This document shows, one piece after another, positions 15,540 to 24,841 of a stretch of 64,000 nt of DNA (the first letter of the stretch is position 1; each line of letters starts with the position of its first letter). Source of the stretch: Phaeobacter sp. HF9A (GTDB lineage: Bacteria > Pseudomonadota > Alphaproteobacteria > Rhodobacterales > Rhodobacteraceae); contig NZ_JAATOX010000004.1 in assembly GCF_011806385.1 (NCBI RefSeq), positions 1-64,000 on the forward strand, written 5' to 3'. Under the pieces are notes generated by a model that saw only the letters and a list, made by a program, of their open reading frames with translations, was not told the origin of the DNA and did no database searches. A program made the translations under genes and the position numbers.

Positions 15540-16539
15540 GTCGCAACCTCGGATTCAGCAGGCCATAGGTCAGATCGACGGCCAGATTGATGACGATGAA
15601 CAACAGCGCAAACAACAACACGATGCCCTGGATCAGCGGCAGATCGCGGTTGATCACCGCCTCGATGGCCATGTTGCCAAGGCCCTCGTAGGCAAACAGC
15701 CGCTCGACGATCACTGTGCCGCCGATCAGAAATGTGAACTGCACCCCGATCAGCGTGAGGGTCGGCAGGGCGGCATTGCGCAGGGCTTCCGAGACGATCA
15801 CGCGAGTTTCGGACAGGCCGCGCACCCGGGCCAGCTGGGTGTAGTCCAGATGCAGCTCGGCCTTCAGCGATTGCTTGAGCACCTGCGCAATCATCGCCGC
15901 GAGCGGAAGCGAAAGGGCCAGCGCGGGCATGAGCATATGCGCCAGCACGTCCTGCACCAGGCGCCATTGGCCGCGCAGAAGCCCCTCGATTATGTAGAAA
16001 TTCGTCGAAAGATCCACCGCAAGCCGGGGATCGACCCGGCCAGAAATTTGCAGGACCGGCCAGAGAACGCCGAACAGCAGGATCAGCAGCAGCCCCCAGA
16101 GGAAATCCGGCACCGAGAGGCCGACTCCCACCCCCAGATCGACGCCCAGCTCCGGGCTGCGCCCGCGAAACCGCGCGCCGACAACCGCGCCGAGCCCGCC
16201 CAGGGCCACGGCCAGCAGCAGCGCCATCAGTGCCAGCTCCAACGTGGCGGGCAAACGCTCCAGCACCAGCTCCGCCACGGGCTGGCGCATGATGATCGAG
16301 GTGCCGAAGTCCCCCTGCGCCACCGCCTTGAGCCAGATGACAAACTGCTCCGGCAGGCTCTTGTCGAACCCGTAGAGCGCCTCGAGCCGGGCGATATCGG
16401 CCGCCGTTGCGCCCGGGGGCAGCATCATGGCAATCGGGTTACCGGGTGCCACGCGGATCAGCGTGAACACCACCACAGCCACCCCAAAGAGGGTGATCGC
16501 AACGGCAATCAGCCGTGAGATGATGGATCGAAGCAGCAT
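15532..16539 (-). CDS. Peptide-type ABC transporter permease (DppB-like)
   Basis: A 335-residue permease. The N-terminus M-L-L-R-S-I-I-S-R-L-I followed by V-F-T-L-I-R-V-A-P-G-N-P is the standard DppB first helix and periplasmic entry. The EAA loop is R-V-R-G-L-S-E-T-R-V-I near residue 240. The ATG at 16539 is the start that gives this conserved N-terminus; a longer in-frame extension upstream has no family resemblance and overlaps the binding-protein gene. Confidence 0.93.
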   Translation of the reverse strand: MLLRSIISRLIAVAITLFGVAVVVFTLIRVAPGNPIAMMLPPGATAADIARLEALYGFDKSLPEQFVIWLKAVAQGDFGTSIIMRQPVAELVLERLPATLELALMALLLAVALGGLGAVVGARFRGRSPELGVDLGVGVGLSVPDFLWGLLLILLFGVLWPVLQISGRVDPRLAVDLSTNFYIIEGLLRGQWRLVQDVLAHMLMPALALSLPLAAMIAQVLKQSLKAELHLDYTQLARVRGLSETRVIVSEALRNAALPTLTLIGVQFTFLIGGTVIVERLFAYEGLGNMAIEAVINRDLPLIQGIVLLFALLFIVINLAVDLTYGLLNPRLRHG

Positions 16540-16588
16540 GACCGTCCCTTCTGTTGCTGCGGCGGCGCAAAGACCGCCGCGCCTGGCA

Positions 16589-18121
16589 TTACGCCTTGGG
16601 ACGGATCTGCTGCGGCAGCAGATCACCCGAGGTATAGGGCGTGAGGTCCAGCGTATCGCGGTACACGATGGGCATGACGTATTGCAGCAGCGGGATGACA
16701 TATCCCTCTTGCGCAATCAGGCGCGAGGCGGCCTTGTAGCCTTCGATCCGGGCGTCCTCGTCGGTCTCGCCAAATAGCGGGCCGATGGCGTCGATCACGT
16801 CCTGGCTGTCCCAGACCGAATGCGGCGAGGGGCCGAACATCGCGTAGCCTGTGGATGTTGACGGATCCCCGATCGCATTGCCCCAATTGTAGAACGCCGC
16901 CGGCGCCAGCTCATCTGCCGCGCGCAGGTCAAAGTGTTTGGCGATGTCGTAGACTTCGATCTCGGCCTCGATGCCCACCTTGCGCCACATGCCGACGATG
17001 GCCTGCACCATTTCGTAATCCTTGGGCTTGAAACCGCGCGTGGTCTGGATCTTGAAGCGCACCGGATTGTCGGTGTCATAGCCTGAGTCCGCCAGCAGCT
17101 TGACCGACAGCTCCGGGTCGTAGGCGACGGTGATCGAGGGATCGTAGGCCGCATAGCCCGGTGCCTCAAGGGTGGAGATCGGCACGCCATAGCCGCGCAG
17201 CAGGCGGTCGATGATCAACTGCTTGTCGATGGCATGATGCGCGGCAAGCCGCACGTTGCGATCAGTCATGACCTCGATATCGTTCAGGAAAATCATCCCG
17301 ATATCGGTGATCGGAATGGCCACGCCCGTCAGCCCCGGCTTGGCGATCAGCCGGTCGTATTCCTCGTAGGGGATGTTCAGGGTCACATCGGCATTGCCGC
17401 TTTCAATCTCCGCAACGCGGCTGGTCACGTCGGTCACAAACTTGATCGTCACGGTCTCAAACCCGGGGGCCTCGCCCCAGTAGTGCGGGTTGGCTTTCAG
17501 CCGGACAAACGCGCCGCGCTCGAACGCGTCAACCATATAGGGGCCGGTGCCGATCGGCGCCGCCTCGAACCCGTCGGCGCCGACGGACTCGTAGTAATCC
17601 TTGGGCAAGACAAAGCCGGTCAGGAAGGCCATCCATTTGAACAGTGCCGGCTCGAACGACAGCACATCGGCGGTGATGGTCTGGCCATCCACGCGGTAGT
17701 TGCCGATCTTTTCCCAGACGAAGGAAATCGGGTTGCCCGTCTCGGGGTTGGCAGCGCGTTCCAGCGACCAGACGATATCGGCGGGGGTCATCGGATCGCC
17801 GTTCTGCCATTTGACCCCTTCGCGCACCGTCATGGTCACGGTGCTTCGATCCTCCGAAAACCCCCAGTCGGTCAGCAAGCCGGGGCCAAAGCTCAGATCG
17901 GGGTTTTGCGCGATGTAGCGGTCATAGACCGCAAGATAGATCGCCTGCAAAACCGGGTTGACTGCAACCTGTCCGATCGTCGGGTCCCAGGCTTGAACGG
18001 GAATGTTGTAGGCAATGGTCAGGTCGGTGGCGGATTGCGCAAGCACCTGTGTTCCCGGAAGTGTTGCCAGCGCGGCGAATGCGCCGCTGGCTCCGATGAA
18101 ATCTCGTCTGTTCAGCGTCAT
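16589..18121 (-). CDS. ABC transporter substrate-binding protein (SBP_bac_5, peptide/nickel type), Tat-type leader
   Basis: A 510-residue periplasmic binding protein. The leader has R-R-D-F-I-G at residues 5-10, a twin-arginine motif, then a hydrophobic stretch and a cleavage region near V-L-A-Q. The mature domain has the family segment V-R-E-G-V-K-W-Q-N-G-D-P-M-T-P-A-D-I-V near residues 97-115. It heads the five-gene ABC transporter set on the minus strand. Ligand might be a peptide, sugar acid or aromatic conjugate; neighbours suggest a catabolic substrate. Confidence 0.93.
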   Translation of the reverse strand: MTLNRRDFIGASGAFAALATLPGTQVLAQSATDLTIAYNIPVQAWDPTIGQVAVNPVLQAIYLAVYDRYIAQNPDLSFGPGLLTDWGFSEDRSTVTMTVREGVKWQNGDPMTPADIVWSLERAANPETGNPISFVWEKIGNYRVDGQTITADVLSFEPALFKWMAFLTGFVLPKDYYESVGADGFEAAPIGTGPYMVDAFERGAFVRLKANPHYWGEAPGFETVTIKFVTDVTSRVAEIESGNADVTLNIPYEEYDRLIAKPGLTGVAIPITDIGMIFLNDIEVMTDRNVRLAAHHAIDKQLIIDRLLRGYGVPISTLEAPGYAAYDPSITVAYDPELSVKLLADSGYDTDNPVRFKIQTTRGFKPKDYEMVQAIVGMWRKVGIEAEIEVYDIAKHFDLRAADELAPAAFYNWGNAIGDPSTSTGYAMFGPSPHSVWDSQDVIDAIGPLFGETDEDARIEGYKAASRLIAQEGYVIPLLQYVMPIVYRDTLDLTPYTSGDLLPQQIRPKA

Positions 18122-18201
18122 GGTTCAGTGACCTCTCTGTTGTTGCCCGGCGTTTTTCGCCGTAGCACTATTGCCGCGCGGCTCTTTTGGCCGCTTGCGT
18201 T

Positions 18202-19734
18202 TCAGATTTCGCGTGCCGCCCGCCAGCCGGAGGCGGCCCCCGTGCCTGCTCCGGGCCATGTGGCCGCCCCGATCAGGCGCAGCCCGCGCACTGGCGTGCG
18301 CCCGTCGGGATAGCCGCGCACGGGTCGAAACAGGAAATTCTGCGTCAGCGCGTGTGATCCGCAAATCTGGTCACCGCCGACCAGGTTCGGGTTCTCCGCC
18401 TCCAGCTCCAGCGGGCTGACGACATGGCGGGCAAGGATGCAGTCTTGCAGCCCCGGCGCATGGTCTGCGATCATCGCAAGGGCGCGATCAGCGTAAGGCT
18501 CTGCGGCATCGGCCCAATCGGTGGCGTTGATCTGCCCGGCGGCATCGCCGGAAATCATGCCCGGCACCATGCGCACCTGTATCCAGGCAATGTGCTGGCC
18601 CTCCGGTGCGCGACCGGTGTCAAACAGGCTGGGCTGGCCAATGACCAGAACCGGCCGCTCGGGCAGCAGGCCCGCGCGGGCCTGCGCATGAACCAGCGCC
18701 ATGTCATCCATCGACCGGCCAATGTGTACATAGGCAAAATCGCCAAGCGTCTGTTCGGCCCACGGGATCGGCGTCGACAGCGCCAGATGGATCATCATCG
18801 TGCCCGGCGCATGGGTGAAAGTCTGCAACCCGACGTCAAAGCGCGCGTCGTCGGTCTTGCCCAGCAGCCTCGCGAGGTGGCGCGGCGCGAGCGTTGCCAA
18901 AACGTGGTCCGCCTTGTGGGTTTCCCCGGCAACCACCCCGGTCACCCGACCTGCGCTATGAGTGATCGCCGTAACCTCCTGTCCGCAAAGGACAGTACCG
19001 CCGTGCTCTTGGATCAGCGCAACAAGCGCATCGGTCAGCCGACCGGCGCCCCCCTTGCCGATCACCATCCCCATGGTCGAGCCCGCCATGCCTTCAAGGT
19101 AGGGAAAGATCGCGCCGCCCGCCGCATCTGGTGAGAAATCCAGATGCATTCCCCAACTGGCGAGTGCCGTCTTCAAGGTCGGGTCTTCAAAGGTCGCATC
19201 CAAAAAGCTGCGGGGCGTGGAAAGCAGCAACTGGATCAGCTCCAGCAGACCCTCCGTGCCCAGCTTGCGCCATGCCCGCCATAGCCATCGTGTCAGTGCA
19301 GGCAGGCTCATGGGACCAGAGAGCAATCCGCCCAACAGCTCCGCCCGCGTGCCGAAACCCAGCGCCAAGGCTTGCCATGCGGCACGGTCAGCGGGCGAAA
19401 GCTGCGCCATGAGAGCGGCAGGGTCCGTGCTGACCTCCAGAGCGGTGCCGGGGGTCGTGACCTGTGCAAACGGCGTGGAAATAGGGACCAGTTCAAACCC
19501 GTGCCTGGCCAGCTTTTCACCATGAGCGGCCATGAAGGCCGATCCCGCAAACAGCGAAAGGTTCATCGCGGCGACATCGTGCCGAAACCCCGGCAAGGTC
19601 AGCTCTTCGGTGCGCACGGCGCCGCCCGGCCGATCAAGCCGCTCCAGCACAAGCGGGCTCTTGCCACGGATCGCCAGATCGGCGGCAGCCACAAGGCCAT
19701 TGATCCCGGCCCCGATGACAATGGGGCGGCTCAT
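18202..19734 (-). CDS. CrtI-like FAD-dependent oxidoreductase, copy B
   Basis: A 510-residue flavoprotein of the phytoene desaturase/carotenoid isomerase-like group (COG1233). The dinucleotide fold is at the very N-terminus, I-G-A-G-I-N-G-L-V-A-A, followed by L-E-R-L-D-R-P-G-G-A-V-R-T-E. The C-terminal FAD motif is R-G-L-R-L-I-G-A-A-T-W-P-G. It resembles the next upstream gene (19853-21412) along its length, so the two are paralogues in tandem. No carotenoid genes are near; with the cyclase-family gene and ABC transporter, a desaturation or oxidation of a cyclic catabolite seems more likely. A small CGGCG-TTTTT-CGCCG hairpin lies in the gap before the ABC genes (18148-18162). Confidence 0.85.
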   Translation of the reverse strand: MSRPIVIGAGINGLVAAADLAIRGKSPLVLERLDRPGGAVRTEELTLPGFRHDVAAMNLSLFAGSAFMAAHGEKLARHGFELVPISTPFAQVTTPGTALEVSTDPAALMAQLSPADRAAWQALALGFGTRAELLGGLLSGPMSLPALTRWLWRAWRKLGTEGLLELIQLLLSTPRSFLDATFEDPTLKTALASWGMHLDFSPDAAGGAIFPYLEGMAGSTMGMVIGKGGAGRLTDALVALIQEHGGTVLCGQEVTAITHSAGRVTGVVAGETHKADHVLATLAPRHLARLLGKTDDARFDVGLQTFTHAPGTMMIHLALSTPIPWAEQTLGDFAYVHIGRSMDDMALVHAQARAGLLPERPVLVIGQPSLFDTGRAPEGQHIAWIQVRMVPGMISGDAAGQINATDWADAAEPYADRALAMIADHAPGLQDCILARHVVSPLELEAENPNLVGGDQICGSHALTQNFLFRPVRGYPDGRTPVRGLRLIGAATWPGAGTGAASGWRAAREI

Positions 19735-19852
19735 GCGGGCGCACCGGCAGTGGTGCCGACCCCGCCGGCCCTTCCGGTGTGCGCTTGCCTTGCAAAGGAT
19801 CGTTGGGCCATTGAGATATACCTGTGGTTCGTGTGCACGCCTCTGTGGCGGT

Positions 19853-21412
19853 TCAGCTCAGTTCCTGCGCGACGAGAAAGCCGGAGCCACCCGACAACCC
19901 CGGGCCGGGATGTGTCGAAGCCCCGATCTGCCAAAGGCCCTTGATTCCGGTGTCGTGGCGGGTGCTGTCGGCAAGGGGCCAAAAGGCAAAGAACGGGTCC
20001 AGCGTGCAGGCCCCGCCGTAGGGGTCACCGCCAACAAGGTTTGCGTTCATGGCCTCCAGATCGGCGGGCGATATCGCGCGCCGCGCAACTGTCGCCTGTC
20101 GCAGGTTCGGGATGTGGCGGACCAGAATGTCTTCGATCCGGTCGGCGAAAGCCTCGCGCAGCTCTGGGGTCCAGGAGCCATCCGCGGGCGTGTCGATGTG
20201 CCCTGCGGCATCGCCTTTGACCACGCGCGGCGCGTCGGGCATCTGCAACCACAGGGTCGCGCAGCCTTCGGGCGCGCGGCTCGGGTCGGCGGCACAGGGC
20301 TGGCCCAGGCAGATCGTCGGAACCTCGGGCAGCATGCCGCGCTCCGCCTCGTTCGACGCATTGGACACACCGTCCAGACCCGGCGTCAGGTGCAAGAGCT
20401 GCACATCGTCCAACCCTTCGGTTGTCCAGGCTGGCAATTCGTTCAGCGCGTAGTGCAGTTGGAAATTCCCACGCCCGTAGCGATACTTGCGCAAATCGTC
20501 CTTCCGCTCGGGCGCATCGATCAGCCCATCGAAAAGCGCATGCGGCGTGACAGAGGCCAGAACGCCACCCGCCGCAATCTCTTCGCCGCTCAAAAGGGTC
20601 ACACCCGTGGCGCGCCCGTTCTTCACGTTGATGCGGCCAACCTCGGCGCCGGTGCGCAGCGCACCGCCGTTTTCGGTGATGATCGCCGTCAGCGCACGCA
20701 CGATGCCACTTGCCCCGCCTTTGATGATCGGCGCGCCAGCCGCCTCCAGCGCAAAGCCGATGACCTGCCCCATCTGGCCCGAAAACGCGGCTTCGGGTGG
20801 CAGACCGGCATGCAGACCCCAAGGCGCCCAAAGCGCGCGGTTCAGCTCGCTTTTAAATGATGACTCCAACCAGCCGCGCATCGGCTGCAACGCCTGCCCC
20901 ATCCGCGCGGCCAGACCGCGCGCGCCGCGCCGCCAGGCTTCCTTGCCAAGCAAACGTGCCGTCTTCCCGCTCCAGGGCTCGCCGCCCATCAGGCCAAACA
21001 TCAACCCGGCATCCGCCGCAAACCCGTCAAGGTCGCGCCCCAGCTGCGCGCCATCCCCGGCAAAGGCCGCGTTGAACGCCGCGACGTTGGCGGCACGGTT
21101 CATCGTGAACAGCTGCGCCCGACCATCGGGCAAGAGCACGCCGGTGGGCGTGTCCGTTGCACAAAATTCGACGCCATGCCGCGCCAGATCCTCGGCCAGC
21201 GCAGCATGCGCGCCACCCGTGACCCACAGAACGAATGTCGTGGCCAGCGGGTCGTAGATGTAGCCGGGGGCCAAAGTCTCGGTGCGGATGCACCCCCCGG
21301 CCTGATCTTCGCGCTCGAACAGGGTGACGCGCTTGCCTGCCTTGGCCAGCAACGCCCCCGCCGTCAGCGCATTGATCCCCGATCCGACAATGGCGTAGTC
21401 CAGCGCGGCCAT
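19853..21412 (-). CDS. CrtI-like FAD-dependent oxidoreductase, copy A
   Basis: A 519-residue flavoprotein paralogous to the gene at 18202-19734. N-terminal I-V-G-S-G-I-N-A-L-T-A-G and F-E-R-E-D-Q-A-G-G-C-I-R-T-E bind FAD; the C-terminal L-W-Q-I-G-A-S-T-H-P-G-P-G-L-S-G-G-S-G closes the FAD site in the manner of CrtI-like enzymes. It begins four bases after the cyclase-family gene ends, so both are on one transcript. A 118-bp gap follows before copy B, with an imperfect GC-rich hairpin. Possibly the two copies act as a heteromer or on successive steps; this is inference. Confidence 0.85.
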   Translation of the reverse strand: MAALDYAIVGSGINALTAGALLAKAGKRVTLFEREDQAGGCIRTETLAPGYIYDPLATTFVLWVTGGAHAALAEDLARHGVEFCATDTPTGVLLPDGRAQLFTMNRAANVAAFNAAFAGDGAQLGRDLDGFAADAGLMFGLMGGEPWSGKTARLLGKEAWRRGARGLAARMGQALQPMRGWLESSFKSELNRALWAPWGLHAGLPPEAAFSGQMGQVIGFALEAAGAPIIKGGASGIVRALTAIITENGGALRTGAEVGRINVKNGRATGVTLLSGEEIAAGGVLASVTPHALFDGLIDAPERKDDLRKYRYGRGNFQLHYALNELPAWTTEGLDDVQLLHLTPGLDGVSNASNEAERGMLPEVPTICLGQPCAADPSRAPEGCATLWLQMPDAPRVVKGDAAGHIDTPADGSWTPELREAFADRIEDILVRHIPNLRQATVARRAISPADLEAMNANLVGGDPYGGACTLDPFFAFWPLADSTRHDTGIKGLWQIGASTHPGPGLSGGSGFLVAQELS

Positions 21413-21416
21413 GGGA

Positions 21417-22208
21417 CTATGCCGGAACCAGAGCCAGCGCCCGAACCGGCGAGCCTGTGCCTTCGACGATCTTCAGCGGGTTGGCGATAAAGATCGCGCC
21501 TTTCGGCGGCAGCTTGTCGAGGTTGACCAGCGAGGCCAACCCGTAGCGGTTGTTCTTGTGCAGCAGATTATGCGCAGGGAACGGCACCGGGAAGGTCGCG
21601 GCCATGCCCGCATCGGTGCCAATGCACTGTGTCCCCCAACCCAGAGCCTGTTTTTCCATCAGGTATTCAATACAGCCCTGATCGGGGCCGGGCGTGTGGG
21701 GCATGCCTTCGCCATCGGCGTTCAGGAACTTGTCCTCGTCGGTGTTGAACTGGTCCCAATCGGTGCGCATCAGCACCCATTCACCCGCCTTGATCTCACC
21801 ATGCTCGGCTTCCCATGCCTTCACCGCATCGGCGGTCAGCAGGAAGTCGTTGTCAGCCGCCGCCTCGGCCGCGCAATCAATGACATTCGCCGGAGCAACA
21901 AAAGCCTGCGGGTCGATCGTGTCGACGGAGCCGTCGGGGAAATCCTTGCCGGTGACCCAATGATGCGGCGCGTCATAGTGGGTGCCCGAATGTTCGCCCA
22001 GCTTTAGCCAGTTCCACGCCCACCAGGGGCCTGTGTCATTGTACTTGCTGATCGGGTGAATTTCGATCTTGGGCGTATCGACGGCCAGTTCGGGCGGCAG
22101 CTTCAGCAGCGGCGTGTCCGGGCCGAGAGGCGCCGCGCAATCGACGACGCGGATGGAACCGTCCAGCAAGGACGACGCGAGCTTGGCAAGTGTATCGGCG
22201 GAGGTCAT
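21417..22208 (-). CDS. Cyclase-family metal hydrolase (kynurenine formamidase-like fold)
   Basis: A 263-residue protein with the diagnostic metal-binding pattern H-S-G-T-H-Y-D-A-P-H-H near residue 75, as in the cyclase/kynurenine formamidase superfamily, which hydrolyses amide or ester bonds or opens rings using a metal site. The ATG at 22208 is preceded by GGGAG; a TTG two codons upstream is less likely. It is the first gene of the long minus-strand run with the two CrtI-like enzymes and the ABC transporter. Exact substrate unknown. Confidence 0.88.
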   Translation of the reverse strand: MTSADTLAKLASSLLDGSIRVVDCAAPLGPDTPLLKLPPELAVDTPKIEIHPISKYNDTGPWWAWNWLKLGEHSGTHYDAPHHWVTGKDFPDGSVDTIDPQAFVAPANVIDCAAEAAADNDFLLTADAVKAWEAEHGEIKAGEWVLMRTDWDQFNTDEDKFLNADGEGMPHTPGPDQGCIEYLMEKQALGWGTQCIGTDAGMAATFPVPFPAHNLLHKNNRYGLASLVNLDKLPPKGAIFIANPLKIVEGTGSPVRALALVPA

Positions 22209-22762
22209 TGGCAACTCCCTGTGCAGGTCTTGTTTTTCTTGATCTCAGCAAACGCCAATCAAAAATTTATTTCAAGCCTAAATCTTTTTACTTTTAGCAG
22301 GCCCCGCTGAGACCGATTCATCGATCCGTGAAGCCAGAATAAAAGAGCGGCTCTCACTCGGATGATTATGTGCGTTATCAGCACATTACCCCCGATTTTC
22401 AGGCTTTTTCGGCCCTTTTCACCAGCAGAAAACCCCGGGACCAGCGGCAGTTCCGCGCTATCCCTTAAACGCAATTCCAGTCCACAAAACGCAAAATTTT
22501 ATTTTAGCATTGAACAAAAATATGCCCGCGGCCGAGCAAGGCCAGCGGGCGATCAGACGGCGGATCTGGCCGATGATGGGCGTCATCAAGGGGCTGGACT
22601 CAGCAATTTCAGAGGGTATCGCCCCCAGATGACGCAGGGTATAAGAGCCGTGACGGCCTGCGGCGCCCTCTCGTTTCACGGTTGCTCCTCATACCCCCAT
22701 CGGTGCAGATTGGGGTGGGGCGGATCCGGGCTTCCGGGTTCGCCTTTGATTGTGATCCGCAC
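22209..22762. other. 554-bp intergenic region, AT-richer near the cyclase promoter
   Basis: No convincing gene is present. Bases 22255-22420 and 22490-22525 are clearly AT-richer than the surroundings and probably contain the promoter of the cyclase-ABC run. Short open frames on both strands show no family resemblance and no good ribosome site. A minus-strand terminator lies at 22524-22550. Confidence 0.5.
22524..22550 (-). terminator. Intrinsic terminator (minus strand)
   Basis: GCCCGC-(T)-GGCC paired with GGCC-GCGGGC around a short loop forms a GC-rich stem with one bulged base. Read on the minus strand it is followed by TATTTTTGTTC, a good T tract. It lies about 210 bp after the DUF1269 gene and would end the ketone-body operon transcript. 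Confidence 0.65.
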
Positions 22763-23287
22763 TTAGGCCTGGTCTGGCGTTGACGCGTCAAGTTCGGCCT
22801 TGTGGGCCTCGTCAAACGCCCGGCGCAGGTGATTTTCGGCGTCGGTGTCGAGATTGGTGCGCAGCACCCGGCCGCCATGTTCGCCCAGCCGCTCGATGAC
22901 CTTGTCCGACGCATTGGCGCGTACCATCATGAAGAGCGCGGCCTGACCCGGTTGCAGGACGCTGCCCACGTCTTTCATGAAATCGTCGTTGATGCCGTAG
23001 TCGCTCAACGCGCCGGACAGTGCCCCGGCCCCGGCGCCGACGGCGACCCCCAGCAGCGGGTTGAAGAACACCATCCCGATCAACAGGCCCCAGAAGGCCC
23101 CGCCCGCGGCCCCCGCGGTCCACATGTTGACCATCTGGTTGAGCTTGACGTTCCCGTCGGCGTCGGCAACAGCGACCACCGCGTCGGCAACATCGACCAG
23201 ATATTCCGCTGACATTTTCATCAGATCGGTGCGGGCTTCTTCGGCTTTTTCGGGTGCGTCATACCCGATGACGATCAGTTCAGACAT
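22763..23287 (-). CDS. DUF1269-family membrane-associated protein
   Basis: A 174-residue protein with the DUF1269 pattern: N-terminal L-I-V-I-G-Y-D near residue 4, E-E-A-R-x-D-L near residue 17, a central glycine-rich hydrophobic hairpin (about residues 55-95, G-A-A-G-G-A-F-W-G-L-L) and the late Q-P-G-Q-A-A-L-F-M-M-V segment. Members are often stress-linked membrane proteins; the biochemical role is not known. AAGGAG precedes the ATG. It follows the 3-hydroxybutyrate dehydrogenase gene by 139 bp. Confidence 0.85.
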   Translation of the reverse strand: MSELIVIGYDAPEKAEEARTDLMKMSAEYLVDVADAVVAVADADGNVKLNQMVNMWTAGAAGGAFWGLLIGMVFFNPLLGVAVGAGAGALSGALSDYGINDDFMKDVGSVLQPGQAALFMMVRANASDKVIERLGEHGGRVLRTNLDTDAENHLRRAFDEAHKAELDASTPDQA

Positions 23288-23426
23288 GTTGGTCTCCTTT
23301 TCAGTGTCTGCCTTGAATTCAGTTGCGTCTGTGTCGCCGCCGCCGGACCACAGGCGTATCGAGCGGCCCGGGCGGTCAGCAAAACATTGGTATTGCGTTG
23401 TTTTCTCTCTTCGATGGATCTTGCGC

Positions 23427-24209
23427 CTAGTTCATGTACCAGCCATGGCTGACCACCAGCGACTGACCGGTGAGCGCATTGGTCGGGAAGGCGGCAAAGA
23501 CATGGGCCACTTCGGCGACGTCCTCGATGGTGGTGAATTCCTGGTCCACGGTCTCACCCAGCATAACCTTGTTGACGACCTCTTCTTCCGAGATGCCAAG
23601 ATCGCGCGCCTGTTCGGGGATCTGTTTCTCCACCAGCGGGGTCTTGACGAAGCCGGGGCAGATCACATTGGCGCGGATGCCGTGCTTGGCGCCTTCCTTG
23701 GAGATCACGCGGGCGAGACCCAAAAGCCCGTGTTTGGCGGTCACATAGGCAGATTTCAGCGGGCTGGCTTCCTTGGAATGCACAGAGCCCATGAAGATGA
23801 TCGCGCCCGATCCGGCCTTTTGCATATGCGGCATTACCGCCTTTGAGGTCAGGAAGGCCCCGTCGAGGTGGATGGACAGCAGTTTCTTCCATTCGTTGAA
23901 CGGAAAGTCCTCGATCGGGTGCACGATCTGGATCCCGGCGTTGGAGACCAGCACGTCGATCTTGCCCCATTTCTCGATGACCGCTGCGACACCTGCGTTG
24001 ACCTGCGCCTCGTCGGTGACGTTCATCTCGACCGCCATCGCCTCGCCCGGGCCTGTCGCGGTCAGCTCCTCGGCGGTTTTCTGGGCAGCGTCCAGTTTCA
24101 GATCGGCGATGACAACCTTGGCGCCATCAGCGATGTAGCGTTTGGCAATGCCGAGACCGATGCCGCTGGCGGAGCCGGTGATGATGCAGACTTTATCCTT
24201 GAGGGTCAT
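23427..24209 (-). CDS. bdhA: 3-hydroxybutyrate dehydrogenase (SDR family)
   Basis: A 260-residue SDR closely resembling bacterial D-3-hydroxybutyrate dehydrogenases: [12 protein letters not shown] near residue 10, N-A-G-I-Q near residue 90, [16 protein letters not shown] with the catalytic Tyr and Lys, and the C-terminal L-V-V-S-H-G-W-Y-M. It interconverts 3-hydroxybutyrate and acetoacetate with NAD. The ATG overlaps the cytochrome b561 stop by four bases. With acetoacetate decarboxylase in the same operon, it could feed or drain an acetoacetate pool from polyhydroxybutyrate. Confidence 0.9.
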   Translation of the reverse strand: MTLKDKVCIITGSASGIGLGIAKRYIADGAKVVIADLKLDAAQKTAEELTATGPGEAMAVEMNVTDEAQVNAGVAAVIEKWGKIDVLVSNAGIQIVHPIEDFPFNEWKKLLSIHLDGAFLTSKAVMPHMQKAGSGAIIFMGSVHSKEASPLKSAYVTAKHGLLGLARVISKEGAKHGIRANVICPGFVKTPLVEKQIPEQARDLGISEEEVVNKVMLGETVDQEFTTIEDVAEVAHVFAAFPTNALTGQSLVVSHGWYMN

Positions 24210-24835
24210 TTCAAAGTTTCCTTCTGTTGCGCGCTGCGGAGAGACCACATGCTGCGCAGGTTGAAATCGGTGAACAGATGTTGGAGCACGGCAAGGCTCA
24301 CGTGGCCGATCAGGTAGACCCAGGCGAGATTTGCCAGCGCTTGGTGAAGCCCCATGTCGAGGCTGATGAGACCGGGGGCGTCCGGGTTGCCGCCTCCGAA
24401 AAAGTAGAAGATCGTTCCGGTGCCCGACATCGCGGTGATCAGCAGGATGCCCAGCCCGTGCACTGCACTGGCCAAGGGGCTGTCATCGTCGTGCGCCGGC
24501 AGGCGCAGTTTGCACAGCGCCGCAAGATGCGCCTTGAGGTCGGTCCAGACCGCGGCACGCCGCCGGGCCGAGGCCCAGGGGAACAATAGCCCCGCCGGGG
24601 TGCCCCGTTTGCGGACGGTCAGCACGAGCCAGAAGAGCACGATCAGGCTGAAGGCGGCAAGCCCCCCGAATTCGTGGATCTCAAAGAGGAAATTGCCCGC
24701 AAAACCCGGTTTGGGATGTTCCATGCCAAGGCTGGCAAACAGGGCCGTCACAACCGCAAGCGCCATCCCGGCGTGGACCAGTCGCGTCGGCAGGCTATGC
24801 CGGGTGGTGACGATGGTTTGGCGTGTCGCGGACAT
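24206..24835 (-). CDS. Cytochrome b561-family membrane protein
   Basis: A 209-residue protein with four hydrophobic helices and histidines placed as heme b ligands: R-L-V-H near residue 20, E-I-H-E-F near residue 54, A-V-H-G-L near residue 125 and G-L-H-Q near residue 163. This matches the bacterial di-heme cytochrome b561 group, which passes electrons between quinol and periplasmic partners. It lies between acetoacetate decarboxylase and 3-hydroxybutyrate dehydrogenase on the same transcript, an unusual place; a link in redox balancing is possible but unproven. Confidence 0.85.
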   Translation of the reverse strand: MSATRQTIVTTRHSLPTRLVHAGMALAVVTALFASLGMEHPKPGFAGNFLFEIHEFGGLAAFSLIVLFWLVLTVRKRGTPAGLLFPWASARRRAAVWTDLKAHLAALCKLRLPAHDDDSPLASAVHGLGILLITAMSGTGTIFYFFGGGNPDAPGLISLDMGLHQALANLAWVYLIGHVSLAVLQHLFTDFNLRSMWSLRSAQQKETLK

Positions 24836-24841
24836 GGCCCC

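Noticed and set aside
19532-20860. 442-codon plus-strand open frame opposite the CrtI-like genes
   Set aside because: Antisense to two flavoprotein genes with clear FAD motifs.
18202-21412. Considered as carotenoid biosynthesis desaturases
   Set aside because: No crtB, crtE or other carotenoid genes are near, and the operon context is catabolic and transport-related.
22458-22679. 73-codon minus-strand frame between the DUF1269 and cyclase genes
   Set aside because: No ribosome site, no resemblance to known proteins, and it runs through the terminator hairpin at 22524-22550.
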